From: Psychrobacter sp. FDAARGOS_221 | Lineage (GTDB): Bacteria > Pseudomonadota > Gammaproteobacteria > Pseudomonadales > Moraxellaceae | Assembly: GCF_002313155.2 (NCBI RefSeq) | Contig: NZ_NWFK02000001.1 | Location: 1,736,001-1,800,000, forward strand | Reading direction: 5' to 3' | Length of the DNA stretch: 64,000 nucleotides | Shown here: positions 56,910 to 64,000 of the stretch, piece after piece | Position numbering within the stretch: position 1 is the first letter of the stretch | How the letters are laid out: each line of letters starts with the position of its first letter | Notes under the pieces: model-generated | The model's database searches: none | What the model was told of the DNA's origin: nothing | The model's input: the letters and a program-made list of their open reading frames with translations, nothing else | Position numbers and translations under genes: made by a program

Positions 56910-56915
56910 AATCTT

Positions 56916-56955
56916 ATCCTTAAAATAGTTTCATCCTTAAAATAGCACTATCCTT
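56916..56955. repeat. 17-bp tandem repeat carrying the NfeD gene's Shine-Dalgarno site
   Basis: Units ATCCTTAAAATAGTTTC (56916-56932) and ATCCTTAAAATAGCACT (56933-56949), then a truncated third ATCCTTAAG (56950). On the minus strand each unit contains AAGGAT; the copy nearest the ATG lies six bases upstream and acts as the ribosome site. Confidence 0.8.
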
Positions 56956-57111
56956 AAGCCTGTATTTAGTATTATTTTAATCAATATGTTATTTATACTA
57001 TCACTTTTAAGGACTTAGGTATTACTTTCTGCTTTCAAATTTTATTTACCAAATATATTTATCCCGCTAATTATAGCCTCTAATTTAACCTATCTTTTTT
57101 AAACAATAAAA

Positions 57112-57135
57112 AAACGACCGCAATTGCGGTCGTTT
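57112..57135 (-). terminator. Intrinsic terminator after outer-membrane barrel gene D
   Basis: Palindromic stem AAACGACCGCAATTGCGGTCGTTT; a T run follows on the minus strand, about 40 bases beyond the stop. Confidence 0.92.
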
Positions 57136-57171
57136 CTTTGTTCTTAAATCTAGTCTATATTAGATTAGATC

Positions 57172-57717
57172 TTAGAATTTGAAGTGTGCACCTAAAGTAA
57201 CACCTTCAGCGTCTACGTCTTTATCGTTACCTAGGTTAACGTCGTTAACTTTTGGATACCATTCGTATGCTAATTCAACAGCAGCGTTTGGTGCGAAGTT
57301 ATAACCGAAACCTAGACCGCCACCGATACCAGTGTCAGACTCAGAACGCTTACCATTAACACTTTCTAGCTTAACTTTGTTATGCGCAACGCCTAAACGG
57401 CCTTTAGCATATGCATTAGAACCAGTGATGTGGTGCTTATAAGTACCGTATAGACCGTAGTTCTCGCCTTTGTATTCTTGAGTAGCAGTAGCATCTTCTT
57501 TCTTAGTAGTGATGTACTCAGCCTCAAGACCAACTTCAGGAGTGAACTGCATGCCAAGGTAGCCACCGTATGAAAAGGCTTCATCTTTAGCATTTTCAAG
57601 GTCATAGTAACCTACTTTAGCACCGATGTATGGTTGTGCAGTCATAGCAGCTTGTGCACCAACTGTCATTAGTGAGCCGGCAGCTAAAGCAAGTAATGTT
57701 TTCTGTAAAAGTTTCAT
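57172..57717 (-). CDS. Outer-membrane beta-barrel protein, array paralogue D
   Basis: A 181-residue protein with a signal peptide (MKLLQKTLLALAAGSLMTVGAQAA) and an eight-stranded barrel pattern: AQPYIGAKVGYYDLENAKDEAF, YGGYLGMQFTPEVGLEAEY, YGLYGTYKHHITGSNAYAKGRLG, IGGGLGFGYNFAPNAAVELAYEWYP and a C-terminal LGAHFKF ending in Phe. It belongs to the OmpA-like/OMP_b-brl barrel group without a periplasmic domain. It is the most divergent and shortest of four tandem paralogues; the segment NYGNG after the signal peptide in the others is missing here. A terminator follows directly. Confidence 0.88.
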   Translation of the reverse strand: MKLLQKTLLALAAGSLMTVGAQAAMTAQPYIGAKVGYYDLENAKDEAFSYGGYLGMQFTPEVGLEAEYITTKKEDATATQEYKGENYGLYGTYKHHITGSNAYAKGRLGVAHNKVKLESVNGKRSESDTGIGGGLGFGYNFAPNAAVELAYEWYPKVNDVNLGNDKDVDAEGVTLGAHFKF

Positions 57718-57805
57718 CGTGATTCTCCTGTAAAATAATCGTGACCTTTAAAAGTCACAAAATAGTATAAATACTAATATAGTTAACCTGTTTTCTATAG
57801 TTAAA

Positions 57806-57868
57806 ATAGTAACAAATTATTTCATATAATATGTCGTCTTTTGATAGCTGAGTTGTTAAGTTTTGCAA
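57806..57868 (-). promoter_or_regulatory. Conserved promoter block of barrel paralogue D
   Basis: Read on the minus strand: TTGCAAAACTTAAC, 18 bases, CGACAT, 19 bases, TACTAT. The geometry is identical in the blocks before paralogues C (58775-58837) and A (60459-60521). The 19-base spacing is longer than for a standard housekeeping promoter, so -35/-10 roles are inferred. Confidence 0.6.
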
Positions 57869-57983
57869 ACATATATTACCCAACAATCATATAGCACCAA
57901 AACAAAGTGGAATTTACTATAAGCCCATGTAAATATCAATGTTTATTAATGAACCATGGTGCTAAGTTAACGATAAATAACAC

Positions 57984-58012
57984 AAAAAGCGACCGCCGGA
58001 GCGATCGCTTCT
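57984..58012 (-). terminator. Intrinsic terminator after barrel paralogue C
   Basis: AAGCGA..CGC / GCG..TCGCTT stem with loop cgga; T run on the minus strand about 30 bases past the stop. A nearly identical hairpin follows paralogue A, evidence that the terminators were copied with the genes. Confidence 0.88.
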
Positions 58013-58039
58013 TTATTTTCTATCAGGACTAGACTTGGT

Positions 58040-58615
58040 TTAGAATTTAAAGTTAGCACCTAATGTTAAGCCTTTTGCTTTTAAGTCTTCGCCTCTGTTA
58101 CCCACATCTTTGACTTCTGGATACCAGTCATATGCTAGTTCTACTGCTGCATTTGGGTTGAAGTTGTAACCTAGACCAACACCGCCAGCAATACCTGTGT
58201 CAGACTCTGAACGGTTGCCGCTAATATTGTCACGTACTTTAACTTTGTTCTTCGCAACACCTAGACGGCCTTTAGCATACATGTTTGAGCCTGGGAATAC
58301 ATAGTCTGCTGTACCATATAGACCATATACATCAGCTTCGTATTCGCTTTTGTTAACACCATTGTTGGCAAAGTCTTCTTTATTGGTAGTCATGTACTCA
58401 GCTTCAACACCGAAGTTTGGCGCAAACTTAGCACCACCATAAATACCGTATGAGAAAGCTTCGTCATCTGCTTTATCTAGGTCATACTGACCAATTTTAG
58501 CACCAACATATGGTTGTGCAGTCATGCCATTACCATAGTTAATGGCAGCTTGTGCGCCAACTGTCATTAGTGAACCAGCAGCAAAAGCAAGTAGTGTTTT
58601 TTGTAATAGTTTCAT
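58040..58615 (-). CDS. Outer-membrane beta-barrel protein, array paralogue C
   Basis: The start at 58615 follows AGGAG by eight bases. The 191-residue product starts MKLLQKTLLAFAAGSLMTVG, has NYGNGMTAQPYVGAKIGQYDLDKADDEAF, a GIYGGAKFAPNFGVEAEYM strand pair, and ends in LGANFKF. It differs from paralogue A only at a limited number of positions, mainly around the loop at residues 130-145 (VKVRDNISGNR). The strong similarity points to a recent duplication or gene conversion. Like the others, it should fold as a small outer-membrane barrel; ligand or channel function is unknown. Confidence 0.88.
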   Translation of the reverse strand: MKLLQKTLLAFAAGSLMTVGAQAAINYGNGMTAQPYVGAKIGQYDLDKADDEAFSYGIYGGAKFAPNFGVEAEYMTTNKEDFANNGVNKSEYEADVYGLYGTADYVFPGSNMYAKGRLGVAKNKVKVRDNISGNRSESDTGIAGGVGLGYNFNPNAAVELAYDWYPEVKDVGNRGEDLKAKGLTLGANFKF

Positions 58616-58936
58616 TATTGTTCTCCTATTAAACATATAAACATAATCTCATATAAGGCCAGGTGGACATCTGTCATAAACTACGAATTTAACTTAACTT
58701 ATGTTTAGCAGCTGTGGCTAAGCGTTTTCGTTTAAAGCGTCTATGACCGCCACGCCCGTCCTTAGTATGTTTATATAATAGCAGAGCTTTCTGTTAACTC
58801 TGTGGACGTTTAATAGGTTCGCTGTTAAGTTTTGAAAACGAATAATGCCAGTTAAAACAAAAAGTTACTATACTCCTTTTATGGCTACAAGTCGCTACAT
58901 ACGCCAAAAAATAGTAGGCTTAATTAACACAACTTA
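58616..58936. other. Gap upstream of paralogue C with a conserved promoter block
   Basis: About 320 bases. Contains the block at 58775-58837. No clear terminator is seen after paralogue B (stop at 58937). Confidence 0.55.
58775..58837 (-). promoter_or_regulatory. Conserved promoter block of barrel paralogue C
   Basis: Minus strand: TTTCAAAACTTAAC, 18 bases, CCACAG, 19 bases, TATTAT. The arrangement and spacing match the blocks of paralogues A and D. Confidence 0.55.
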
Positions 58937-59524
58937 CTAGAATTTTAAATTGGCGCCAAGCGTAATCCCTGAGGCATCTGAATCACCCTGATCTGCAACG
59001 TTTTCAACTTTTGGATACCAATCATAAGCGAGTTCTACTGCTGCATTAGAAGCAAAGTTATACCCAAAACCCAAACCTCCAGCGAAGCCACTATCTGACT
59101 TACTGCCGTCATGTTGTGCGTAAGCAGAAGACTTTGCATCTATTTTGACTTTGTTTTTAGCCACACCGGCACGGCCTTTGACATATATTGGCGTACCTGG
59201 GAACAGATATTCTGCTGTACCATATAAGCCATAGACATCAGCATGATATTCTGACCTTTTTAATCTGCCAGTTTGGTAGTCTTCATCACTGCTACCTAAG
59301 TACTCAGCTTCGATACCAAAGTTCGGCGTAAACTTGGCACCGCCATAAATTCCGTAAGAGATACCCTTATCTTCTGCATGATCTAAATCATACTGACCGA
59401 ATTTAAGTCCAACATAAGGTTGGGCTACCATACCATTACCATAGTTGACTGCTGCATTTGCACTCACTGCCATTAATGATCCTGCACAAGCAGCTGTCAT
59501 CACAACTAACATTTTATTAAACAT
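58937..59524 (-). CDS. Outer-membrane beta-barrel protein, array paralogue B
   Basis: The start at 59524 follows GGGAGGG by three bases; an in-frame ATG at 59536 is possible. The 195-residue protein has a different signal peptide (MFNKMLVVMTAACAGSLMAV) but the same barrel plan: NYGNGMVAQPYVGLKFGQYDLDHAEDKG, GIYGGAKFTPNFGIEAEYL, VKGRAGVAKNKVKI and a LGANLKF end. It is diverged from A and C and lacks the shared upstream block; its 5' region is only about 85 bases, from paralogue A's terminator. It may depend on a different promoter or on readthrough. Confidence 0.85.
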   Translation of the reverse strand: MFNKMLVVMTAACAGSLMAVSANAAVNYGNGMVAQPYVGLKFGQYDLDHAEDKGISYGIYGGAKFTPNFGIEAEYLGSSDEDYQTGRLKRSEYHADVYGLYGTAEYLFPGTPIYVKGRAGVAKNKVKIDAKSSAYAQHDGSKSDSGFAGGLGFGYNFASNAAVELAYDWYPKVENVADQGDSDASGITLGANLKF

Positions 59525-59610
59525 GAGCCCTCCCAAGCTTTTAGATAAATCACCGGTTAAAGAAAAAATAATCTTTATATTTAGGCTTAGATTCTACCGG
59601 CGCAACACAA

Positions 59611-59641
59611 AAAAAGCGACCGCCGAAGCGATCGCTTTTTT
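59611..59641 (-). terminator. Intrinsic terminator after barrel paralogue A
   Basis: AAAAAGCGACCGC / GCGATCGCTTTTT stem (one mismatch) with a CGAA-type loop; T run on both sides. Nearly the same hairpin follows paralogue C. Confidence 0.88.
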
Positions 59642-59667
59642 ATTTTCTATATCAGACTAGACTTGGT

Positions 59668-60237
59668 TTAGAACTTGAAGTTAGCGCCTAACGTTAAGCC
59701 TTTTGCTTTTAAGTCTTCGCCATTGCGGCCGATGTCTTTAACTTCTGGATACCAGTCATATGCAAGCTCTACTGCTGCATTTGAGTTAAAGTTATAACCT
59801 AGACCAACACCGCCGGCAACACCGGTATCAGATTCTGAACGTTTGCCTGTGCTGCTGCGCATCTCAACTTTGTTCTTCGCAACGCCTAGACGGCCTTTAG
59901 CATACATGTTTGAACCTGGGAATACATAGTCTGCTGTACCGTATAGACCATATACATCAGCTTCGTATTCGCTTTTGTTAACGCCATTGTTGAAGTCTTC
60001 TTTGCTGGTAGTCATGTATTCTGCTTCAACACCGAAGTTTGGAGCAAACTTAGCACCGCCATAAATACCGTATGAGAAAGCTTCGTCGTCTGCTTTGTCT
60101 AGGTCATATTGACCGATTTTAGCACCAATGTATGGTTGTGCAGTCATGCCATTACCATAGTTGATAGCAGCTTGTGCGCCAGCAGTCATTAGTGAACCAG
60201 CAGCTAAAGCAAGTAGTGTTTTTTGTAATAGTTTCAT
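59668..60237 (-). CDS. Outer-membrane beta-barrel protein, array paralogue A
   Basis: The ATG at 60237 follows AGGAG by about seven bases. The 189-residue product carries the signal peptide MKLLQKTLLALAAGSLMTAG and the conserved NYGNGMTAQPYIGAKIGQYD, then the strands and loops shared with paralogue C, and a LGANFKF end with the C-terminal Phe recognised by the Bam machinery. A and C are close to identical apart from a few loop residues (KSEYEADVYGLYGTADYVFPGSNMYAKG is shared). It is the first gene of the array in the direction of transcription. Confidence 0.88.
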   Translation of the reverse strand: MKLLQKTLLALAAGSLMTAGAQAAINYGNGMTAQPYIGAKIGQYDLDKADDEAFSYGIYGGAKFAPNFGVEAEYMTTSKEDFNNGVNKSEYEADVYGLYGTADYVFPGSNMYAKGRLGVAKNKVEMRSSTGKRSESDTGVAGGVGLGYNFNSNAAVELAYDWYPEVKDIGRNGEDLKAKGLTLGANFKF

Positions 60238-60946
60238 TGTGCTTCTCCTATTGAAGTACGAAATCGAAATATAGTATCTTAATTGATAGTATTTTAATTA
60301 ATTGTTGTAATGAGACACTTATTTAAACAGCTATTTAGATAGCCCGTTTAATCAGACAGTTGTATGAGACTTAATCGTGTTCTATATATCTTGTTCTCTA
60401 ACTACAAGTTTTAAAACAGTTTTAATCTCAATGGCCTCGTCCCTTATCCATGCTTAGTATAGTAACAAAATATTTCATGGGGTCTGTCGCAGTTTGATAG
60501 GCTGCCGGTTAACTTTTGCAAGTTTTAGTTGTGTGAGCGGTTACAAACCCTAGTTTATGAAAACTTTTGTTACAAATAGCGATTTCTGCAATAGAAGCGA
60601 TATATTTTTCCCTCCTTTTAAGCATCTACACCCCTGTTTTTAAAATATTTTTAGTAATAATTTTATAAATCAAACTTTTTTAGGCGCATCTTGCCAACTT
60701 TTAAGCAGATATGTGTAGGATTTGGGTCCATCTAAGCCAGGTTTAGATAATAAACTGTGAGTTGTCAAAACTGTTGTAGAATATATTCGATCAATTAAAC
60801 AAGCAATTGAATTAATCAAACAGTCGCTACCTAACAAAAAAATGAAAGTAGACAAATAAAAGCAGACAAGCAAATAAAACACCACAGCGATTGAACTGAC
60901 TTCGTTAAATCATCAGCACCACTTAAACCATTAAGGACAGACGTTT
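60238..60946. other. Divergent gap between the barrel array and bioF
   Basis: About 710 bases with the conserved promoter block of paralogue A (60459-60521). A minus-strand frame at 60670-60885 lacks a ribosome site and is not called. The bioF side (60890-60946) has AAGGA before the ATG. Confidence 0.5.
60459..60521 (-). promoter_or_regulatory. Conserved promoter block of barrel paralogue A
   Basis: Minus strand: TTGCAAAAGTTAAC (60508-60521), 18 bases, CGACAG (60484-60489), 19 bases, TACTAT (60459-60464). Identical geometry to the C and D blocks. About 220 bases separate it from the start codon, implying a long 5' leader. Confidence 0.6.
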
Positions 60947-62179
60947 ATGAAAGGACCCACGCGTTTAGGGGTTATGCAGCTATTAGACACTCTAAAGTCG
61001 AAAGATCAGTATCGAAAGCTACCGCCTATTAAACATCAAGATCAATGGATTATCTTAAATAATCAGCGACTGCTGAATATCTCAAGCAATGACTATCTAG
61101 GATTGGGTAATGAGAAACAGCTACAATTGCAGTTTTTGAATTATTTGCAACAGATGCCTGATACAGAGCTGCCAAAAATGGGCTCTACCTCCTCTCGATT
61201 GCTGACAGGCAATCACAGCCAACTGCCCTTACTAGAAGCCGAGCTATTAGACTGGTACAAGCTTGCCTTGCCTCAGCCACAGCGCTCAACCAGTAGCAAA
61301 GCAGTGTTAGTCGTCAATAGTGGCTACCATGCCAATATCGGTATCCTGCCAGCACTTGTTAAGCTGCCTATAAACACCTTAATTCTGACCGACAGTCTGA
61401 TACATGCCAGCCTTATAGATGGTGTGCGTCTTATTGGTAAAAATCATACCCACTGCCGTTATCAACGCTATCGTCACAATGACTTACAACATTTGAGCGA
61501 TTTGATTAAGCAAGCCGGTGCTGAGGTTGAGCGCATTATTGTAGTGACAGAAAGTATCTTTAGTATGGATGGCGATCGTGCGGATTTAAAAGCGTTAGTC
61601 GCGCTAAAAGCCCAAGACCCTCGTATTGAGCTGTACATTGATGAAGCGCATGCAGTTGGCGTGCTTGGTCACCATGGGTTGGGACTGGCTGAAGAAACCG
61701 AGACCCTAGAAGATATTGACTATATAGTGGGTACCTTTGGCAAAGCCTTTGCATCAATGGGTGCTTATGTCATTTGTGATGAATCCATCAGAGAGTGGCT
61801 GGTCAATCAAATGCGCTCGTTTATCTTCAGCACCGCCCTGCCGCCTATAACCCACTGTTGGACCCGATTCGTATTGGCCAAGATGCCTAAGCTGCATCCG
61901 CTACGTAGCCATTTGGCTGATATTTCTCTACGGGTGTCTCAAGCGATTAATAATGACTCAGACAGCCGTTCAAATACTCGCTATCAGTCGCCTATTATCC
62001 CTTATGTATTGGGCGACAATGCGAGTGCGGTACAAAAGGCACTGGCGCTGCAACAAGCGGGCTTCTATGCCCTACCTATCCGTCCGCCGACTGTTCCTGA
62101 GGGCACAGCACGCATCCGCTTAGTGATGAACGCTAAGCTAAGCAATGACGACTGTGAACGGTTGATTGAGCAATTATAG
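60947..62179 (+). CDS. bioF: 8-amino-7-oxononanoate synthase
   Basis: PLP enzyme of biotin synthesis that joins pimeloyl-ACP/CoA and L-alanine to 8-amino-7-oxononanoate. The 410-residue protein has the AOS-family blocks: SSNDYLGLG, GSTSSRLLTGNH, VNSGYHANIGIL, TESIFSMDGD, LYIDEAHAVGVLG (D232) and the Schiff-base lysine K266 in VGTFGKAFASMG. The RPPTVPEGTARIRLVMNA C-terminal block fits BioF. AAGGA lies about ten bases before the ATG. Other bio genes are not in the window. A bidirectional terminator shared with dnaK follows. Confidence 0.93.
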   Translation: MKGPTRLGVMQLLDTLKSKDQYRKLPPIKHQDQWIILNNQRLLNISSNDYLGLGNEKQLQLQFLNYLQQMPDTELPKMGSTSSRLLTGNHSQLPLLEAELLDWYKLALPQPQRSTSSKAVLVVNSGYHANIGILPALVKLPINTLILTDSLIHASLIDGVRLIGKNHTHCRYQRYRHNDLQHLSDLIKQAGAEVERIIVVTESIFSMDGDRADLKALVALKAQDPRIELYIDEAHAVGVLGHHGLGLAEETETLEDIDYIVGTFGKAFASMGAYVICDESIREWLVNQMRSFIFSTALPPITHCWTRFVLAKMPKLHPLRSHLADISLRVSQAINNDSDSRSNTRYQSPIIPYVLGDNASAVQKALALQQAGFYALPIRPPTVPEGTARIRLVMNAKLSNDDCERLIEQL

Positions 62180-62205
62180 TCATAGGGCGATTGATCGGTT
62201 GCCAT

Positions 62206-62253
62206 GTAGCCTTTCTTGCAGCCATTTTTGTAACCTTTCTCGTAGCCATTTAA
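62206..62253. repeat. 12-bp tandem repeat, four units, downstream of bioF
   Basis: Units gtagcctttctt, gcagccattttt, gtaacctttctc and gtagccatttaa, a perfect 12-base period from 62206, about 25 bases past the bioF stop codon. Confidence 0.75.
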
Positions 62254-62281
62254 GCTTAGCTTATAAGCTGAAGTTCTCGCA

Positions 62282-62318
62282 AAAAAAAGACCGTACTCTA
62301 TTGAGTACGGTCTTTTTG
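62282..62318. terminator. Bidirectional terminator between bioF and dnaK
   Basis: AAAAAGACCGTACTC / GAGTACGGTCTTTTT stem with a four-base loop, A run upstream and T run downstream. It closes both convergent transcripts. Confidence 0.93.
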
Positions 62319-62358
62319 TGACAACTAATTAATAGCTAAACGATAGCTAGATTAGTTA

Positions 62359-64000
62359 TTACTTCTTGTCGTCTTCATTCACTTCAGTGAACTCTGCGTC
62401 AACCACATCGTCATCAGCAGCATTTTCAGCTGTTTCTGCGCCTGCTTGGCTTGGGTCAACACCTTGTGCACCGTCTTGGCCAGCAGCATAGATCTTCTGG
62501 CTGATTGGTAAGAAGGCATTGTCTAGTGCTTCAAGCTTCGCTTTGATGTCGTCGTGATCATCTTCTTTCGCTGCAGTTTCAAGGTCGCTGATTGCTGACT
62601 CAACCGCTGACTTCTCATCGGCTGTTACTTTGTCTTCAGCTTCTTTCATTGCTTTTTGAATCGCATGGATACGACCATCTGCTTCGTTACGTACTTGAGC
62701 TAGGGCAGCAAATTTCTCGTCTTCCGCTGCGTTTGCTTCAGCGTCTTGTACCATTTGCTCGATTTCTTCATCCGATAAACCAGAGTCTGCTTTAATCTGA
62801 ATGCTCTGCTCTTTGCCAGTACCTTTATCTTTCGCTGAGATGTTCATGATACCGTCAGCGTTGATATCAAAGGTTACTTCAATTTGTGGGATACCACGTG
62901 GTGCTGGTGGGATATCGGTTAGGTTGAAGTTACCAAGCAATTTGTTCTGTGAAGCCACTTTACGCTCACCTTGGTATACCTGAATGGTTACCGCTGGCTG
63001 ATTGTCTTCTGCGGTTGAGAATACCTGTGATTTCTTAGTAGGAATCATGGTGTTTTTCTCAATGATAGGTGTCATCACACCGCCCATAGTTTCAATACCT
63101 AGGGTTAGTGGCGTAACGTCTAGTAGTAGTACGTCAGTCTTGTCACCTGAAAGTACTGCACCTTGAATCGCTGCACCAACCGCTACTGCTTCGTCAGGGT
63201 TCACGTCTTTACGTGGCTCTTTACCGAAGAAGTCTTCAACTGTTTTTTGTACCAGTGGCATACGAGTCTGACCGCCCACTAGGATAACGTCGTCGATTTC
63301 GCTGGCTTTTAGGCCGGCATCTTCTAACGCTACTTTACATGGATCGATAGTACGTTTAACCAAGTCTTCCGTTAATGCTTCAAGTTTTGAGCGGCTGATA
63401 GTCACAACCAAGTGTTTTGGACCAGTCGCATCTGCAGTGATGTATGGTAGGTTCACTTCAGTGCTTTGCGCGCTTGAAAGTTCAATTTTAGCTTTCTCTG
63501 CCGCTTCTTTTAGACGCTGCATCGCTAGCGCATCACCTTTAAGGTTGAAGTCTTGCTCTTTTTTGAACTCATCAACTAAGAAGTCGATTAAGGCTAAGTC
63601 AAAGTCTTCACCGCCTAGGAAAGTATCACCGTTGGTTGATAATACTTCGAACTGTTGCTCGCCATCAACGTCAGCAATTTCGATGATTGATACGTCGAAC
63701 GTACCGCCACCTAAGTCATATACAGCGATAGTGCGATCGCCTTGCTTTTTATCCATACCATACGCTAATGCAGCTGCGGTTGGTTCGTTGATAATACGCT
63801 TAACGTTTAGACCAGCGATTTTACCCGCGTCTTTTGTTGCTTGACGCTGTGAGTCGTTAAAGTAAGCAGGTACGGTTACTACGGCGTCTGTTACTTTTTC
63901 ACCTAAGTAGTCTTCTGCTGTTTTTTTCATTTTCTGTAAGATTTCAGCAGAGATTTGTGGCGGAGCCATTTTCTTACCGTTCACTTCTACCCACGCATCG
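62359..64000 (-). CDS. dnaK: Molecular chaperone DnaK (partial; N-terminus outside window)
   Basis: The frame stays open to the right edge (upstream codons read [15 protein letters not shown]), so this is the 3' part of dnaK, about 547 residues seen. The ATPase part has [43 protein letters not shown] and [10 protein letters not shown]. The substrate-binding part has [34 protein letters not shown] and [17 protein letters not shown]. The lid and an acidic tail ending in [13 protein letters not shown] follow. It folds or rescues proteins with DnaJ and GrpE. Those partner genes are not visible. The 5' end and any heat-shock promoter lie beyond the window. Confidence 0.97.
   Translation of the reverse strand, partial: DAWVEVNGKKMAPPQISAEILQKMKKTAEDYLGEKVTDAVVTVPAYFNDSQRQATKDAGKIAGLNVKRIINEPTAAALAYGMDKKQGDRTIAVYDLGGGTFDVSIIEIADVDGEQQFEVLSTNGDTFLGGEDFDLALIDFLVDEFKKEQDFNLKGDALAMQRLKEAAEKAKIELSSAQSTEVNLPYITADATGPKHLVVTISRSKLEALTEDLVKRTIDPCKVALEDAGLKASEIDDVILVGGQTRMPLVQKTVEDFFGKEPRKDVNPDEAVAVGAAIQGAVLSGDKTDVLLLDVTPLTLGIETMGGVMTPIIEKNTMIPTKKSQVFSTAEDNQPAVTIQVYQGERKVASQNKLLGNFNLTDIPPAPRGIPQIEVTFDINADGIMNISAKDKGTGKEQSIQIKADSGLSDEEIEQMVQDAEANAAEDEKFAALAQVRNEADGRIHAIQKAMKEAEDKVTADEKSAVESAISDLETAAKEDDHDDIKAKLEALDNAFLPISQKIYAAGQDGAQGVDPSQAGAETAENAADDDVVDAEFTEVNEDDKK

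Larger units (their letters stand above)
57718..58039. other. Promoter-bearing gap upstream of paralogue D
   Basis: About 320 bases with paralogue C's terminator (57984-58012) and a putative promoter for paralogue D. Minus-strand elements: a TTGCAAAACTTAAC box (57855-57868), CGACAT (57831-57836) and TACTAT (57806-57811). Confidence 0.6.

Noticed and set aside
60670..60885. 71-residue minus-strand frame between bioF and the barrel array
   Set aside because: No ribosome site and low-complexity hydrophobic start; no recognisable domain.

Overview
The window looks like chromosomal DNA of a gamma-proteobacterium of the Moraxellaceae, most likely a Psychrobacter. This is inferred from protein style, moderate G+C and gene content; no rRNA or marker search could be run. 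It is mostly core and housekeeping sequence. I see no tRNA, rRNA, CRISPR array, intact insertion sequence, prophage or secretion island.

Left part (1-25.6 kb): the end of a tat operon (probable tatB 3' end, tatC), a UvrD-like helicase, dusC, MAPEG and OsmC-family proteins, a lipoprotein, a GDSL-esterase autotransporter, rppH, an NRDE protein, then lgt-thyA-folA-phospholipase D on the plus strand. After these come a methyltransferase, an M24 aminopeptidase P, a POT peptide transporter, a small membrane protein with an Ala/Glu/Thr tail, lnt and recG. lgt and lnt are the first and last enzymes of lipoprotein maturation; thyA and folA couple dTMP synthesis to folate recycling.

Middle (25.6-49.7 kb): a two-segment membrane protein, a Spy/CpxP-like periplasmic protein, a flavin monooxygenase, a 56-residue protein that is more than half lysine, a parS-like palindrome, a DUF2058 protein, an arylamine N-acetyltransferase, a PTS-IIC-like permease, LOG and macrodomain proteins, a glycosyltransferase, a D-lactate dehydrogenase-like flavoenzyme, an enlarged OmpW-family protein, a MOSC protein, a two-gene RND efflux system, YceI, formate-THF ligase, a ComM/YifB ATPase and an EamA transporter.

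Right part (49.7-64 kb): hemN, a pyruvate/indolepyruvate decarboxylase-type enzyme, a phytase-like esterase, an NfeD-SPFH membrane pair, a tandem array of four paralogous outer-membrane beta-barrel genes, bioF and the 3' part of dnaK, which runs off the right edge.

Most unusual signals: (1) three of the four barrel genes share an upstream block with fixed geometry, a 14-bp TTGCAAAA(C/G)TTAAC-type box, 18 bp, a -35-like hexamer, 19 bp and a -10-like hexamer; (2) a near-consensus parS site; (3) the lysine-rich miniprotein; (4) many short degenerate tandem duplications (12-22 bp units) that sit repeatedly on or just after stop codons, or on a Shine-Dalgarno site.
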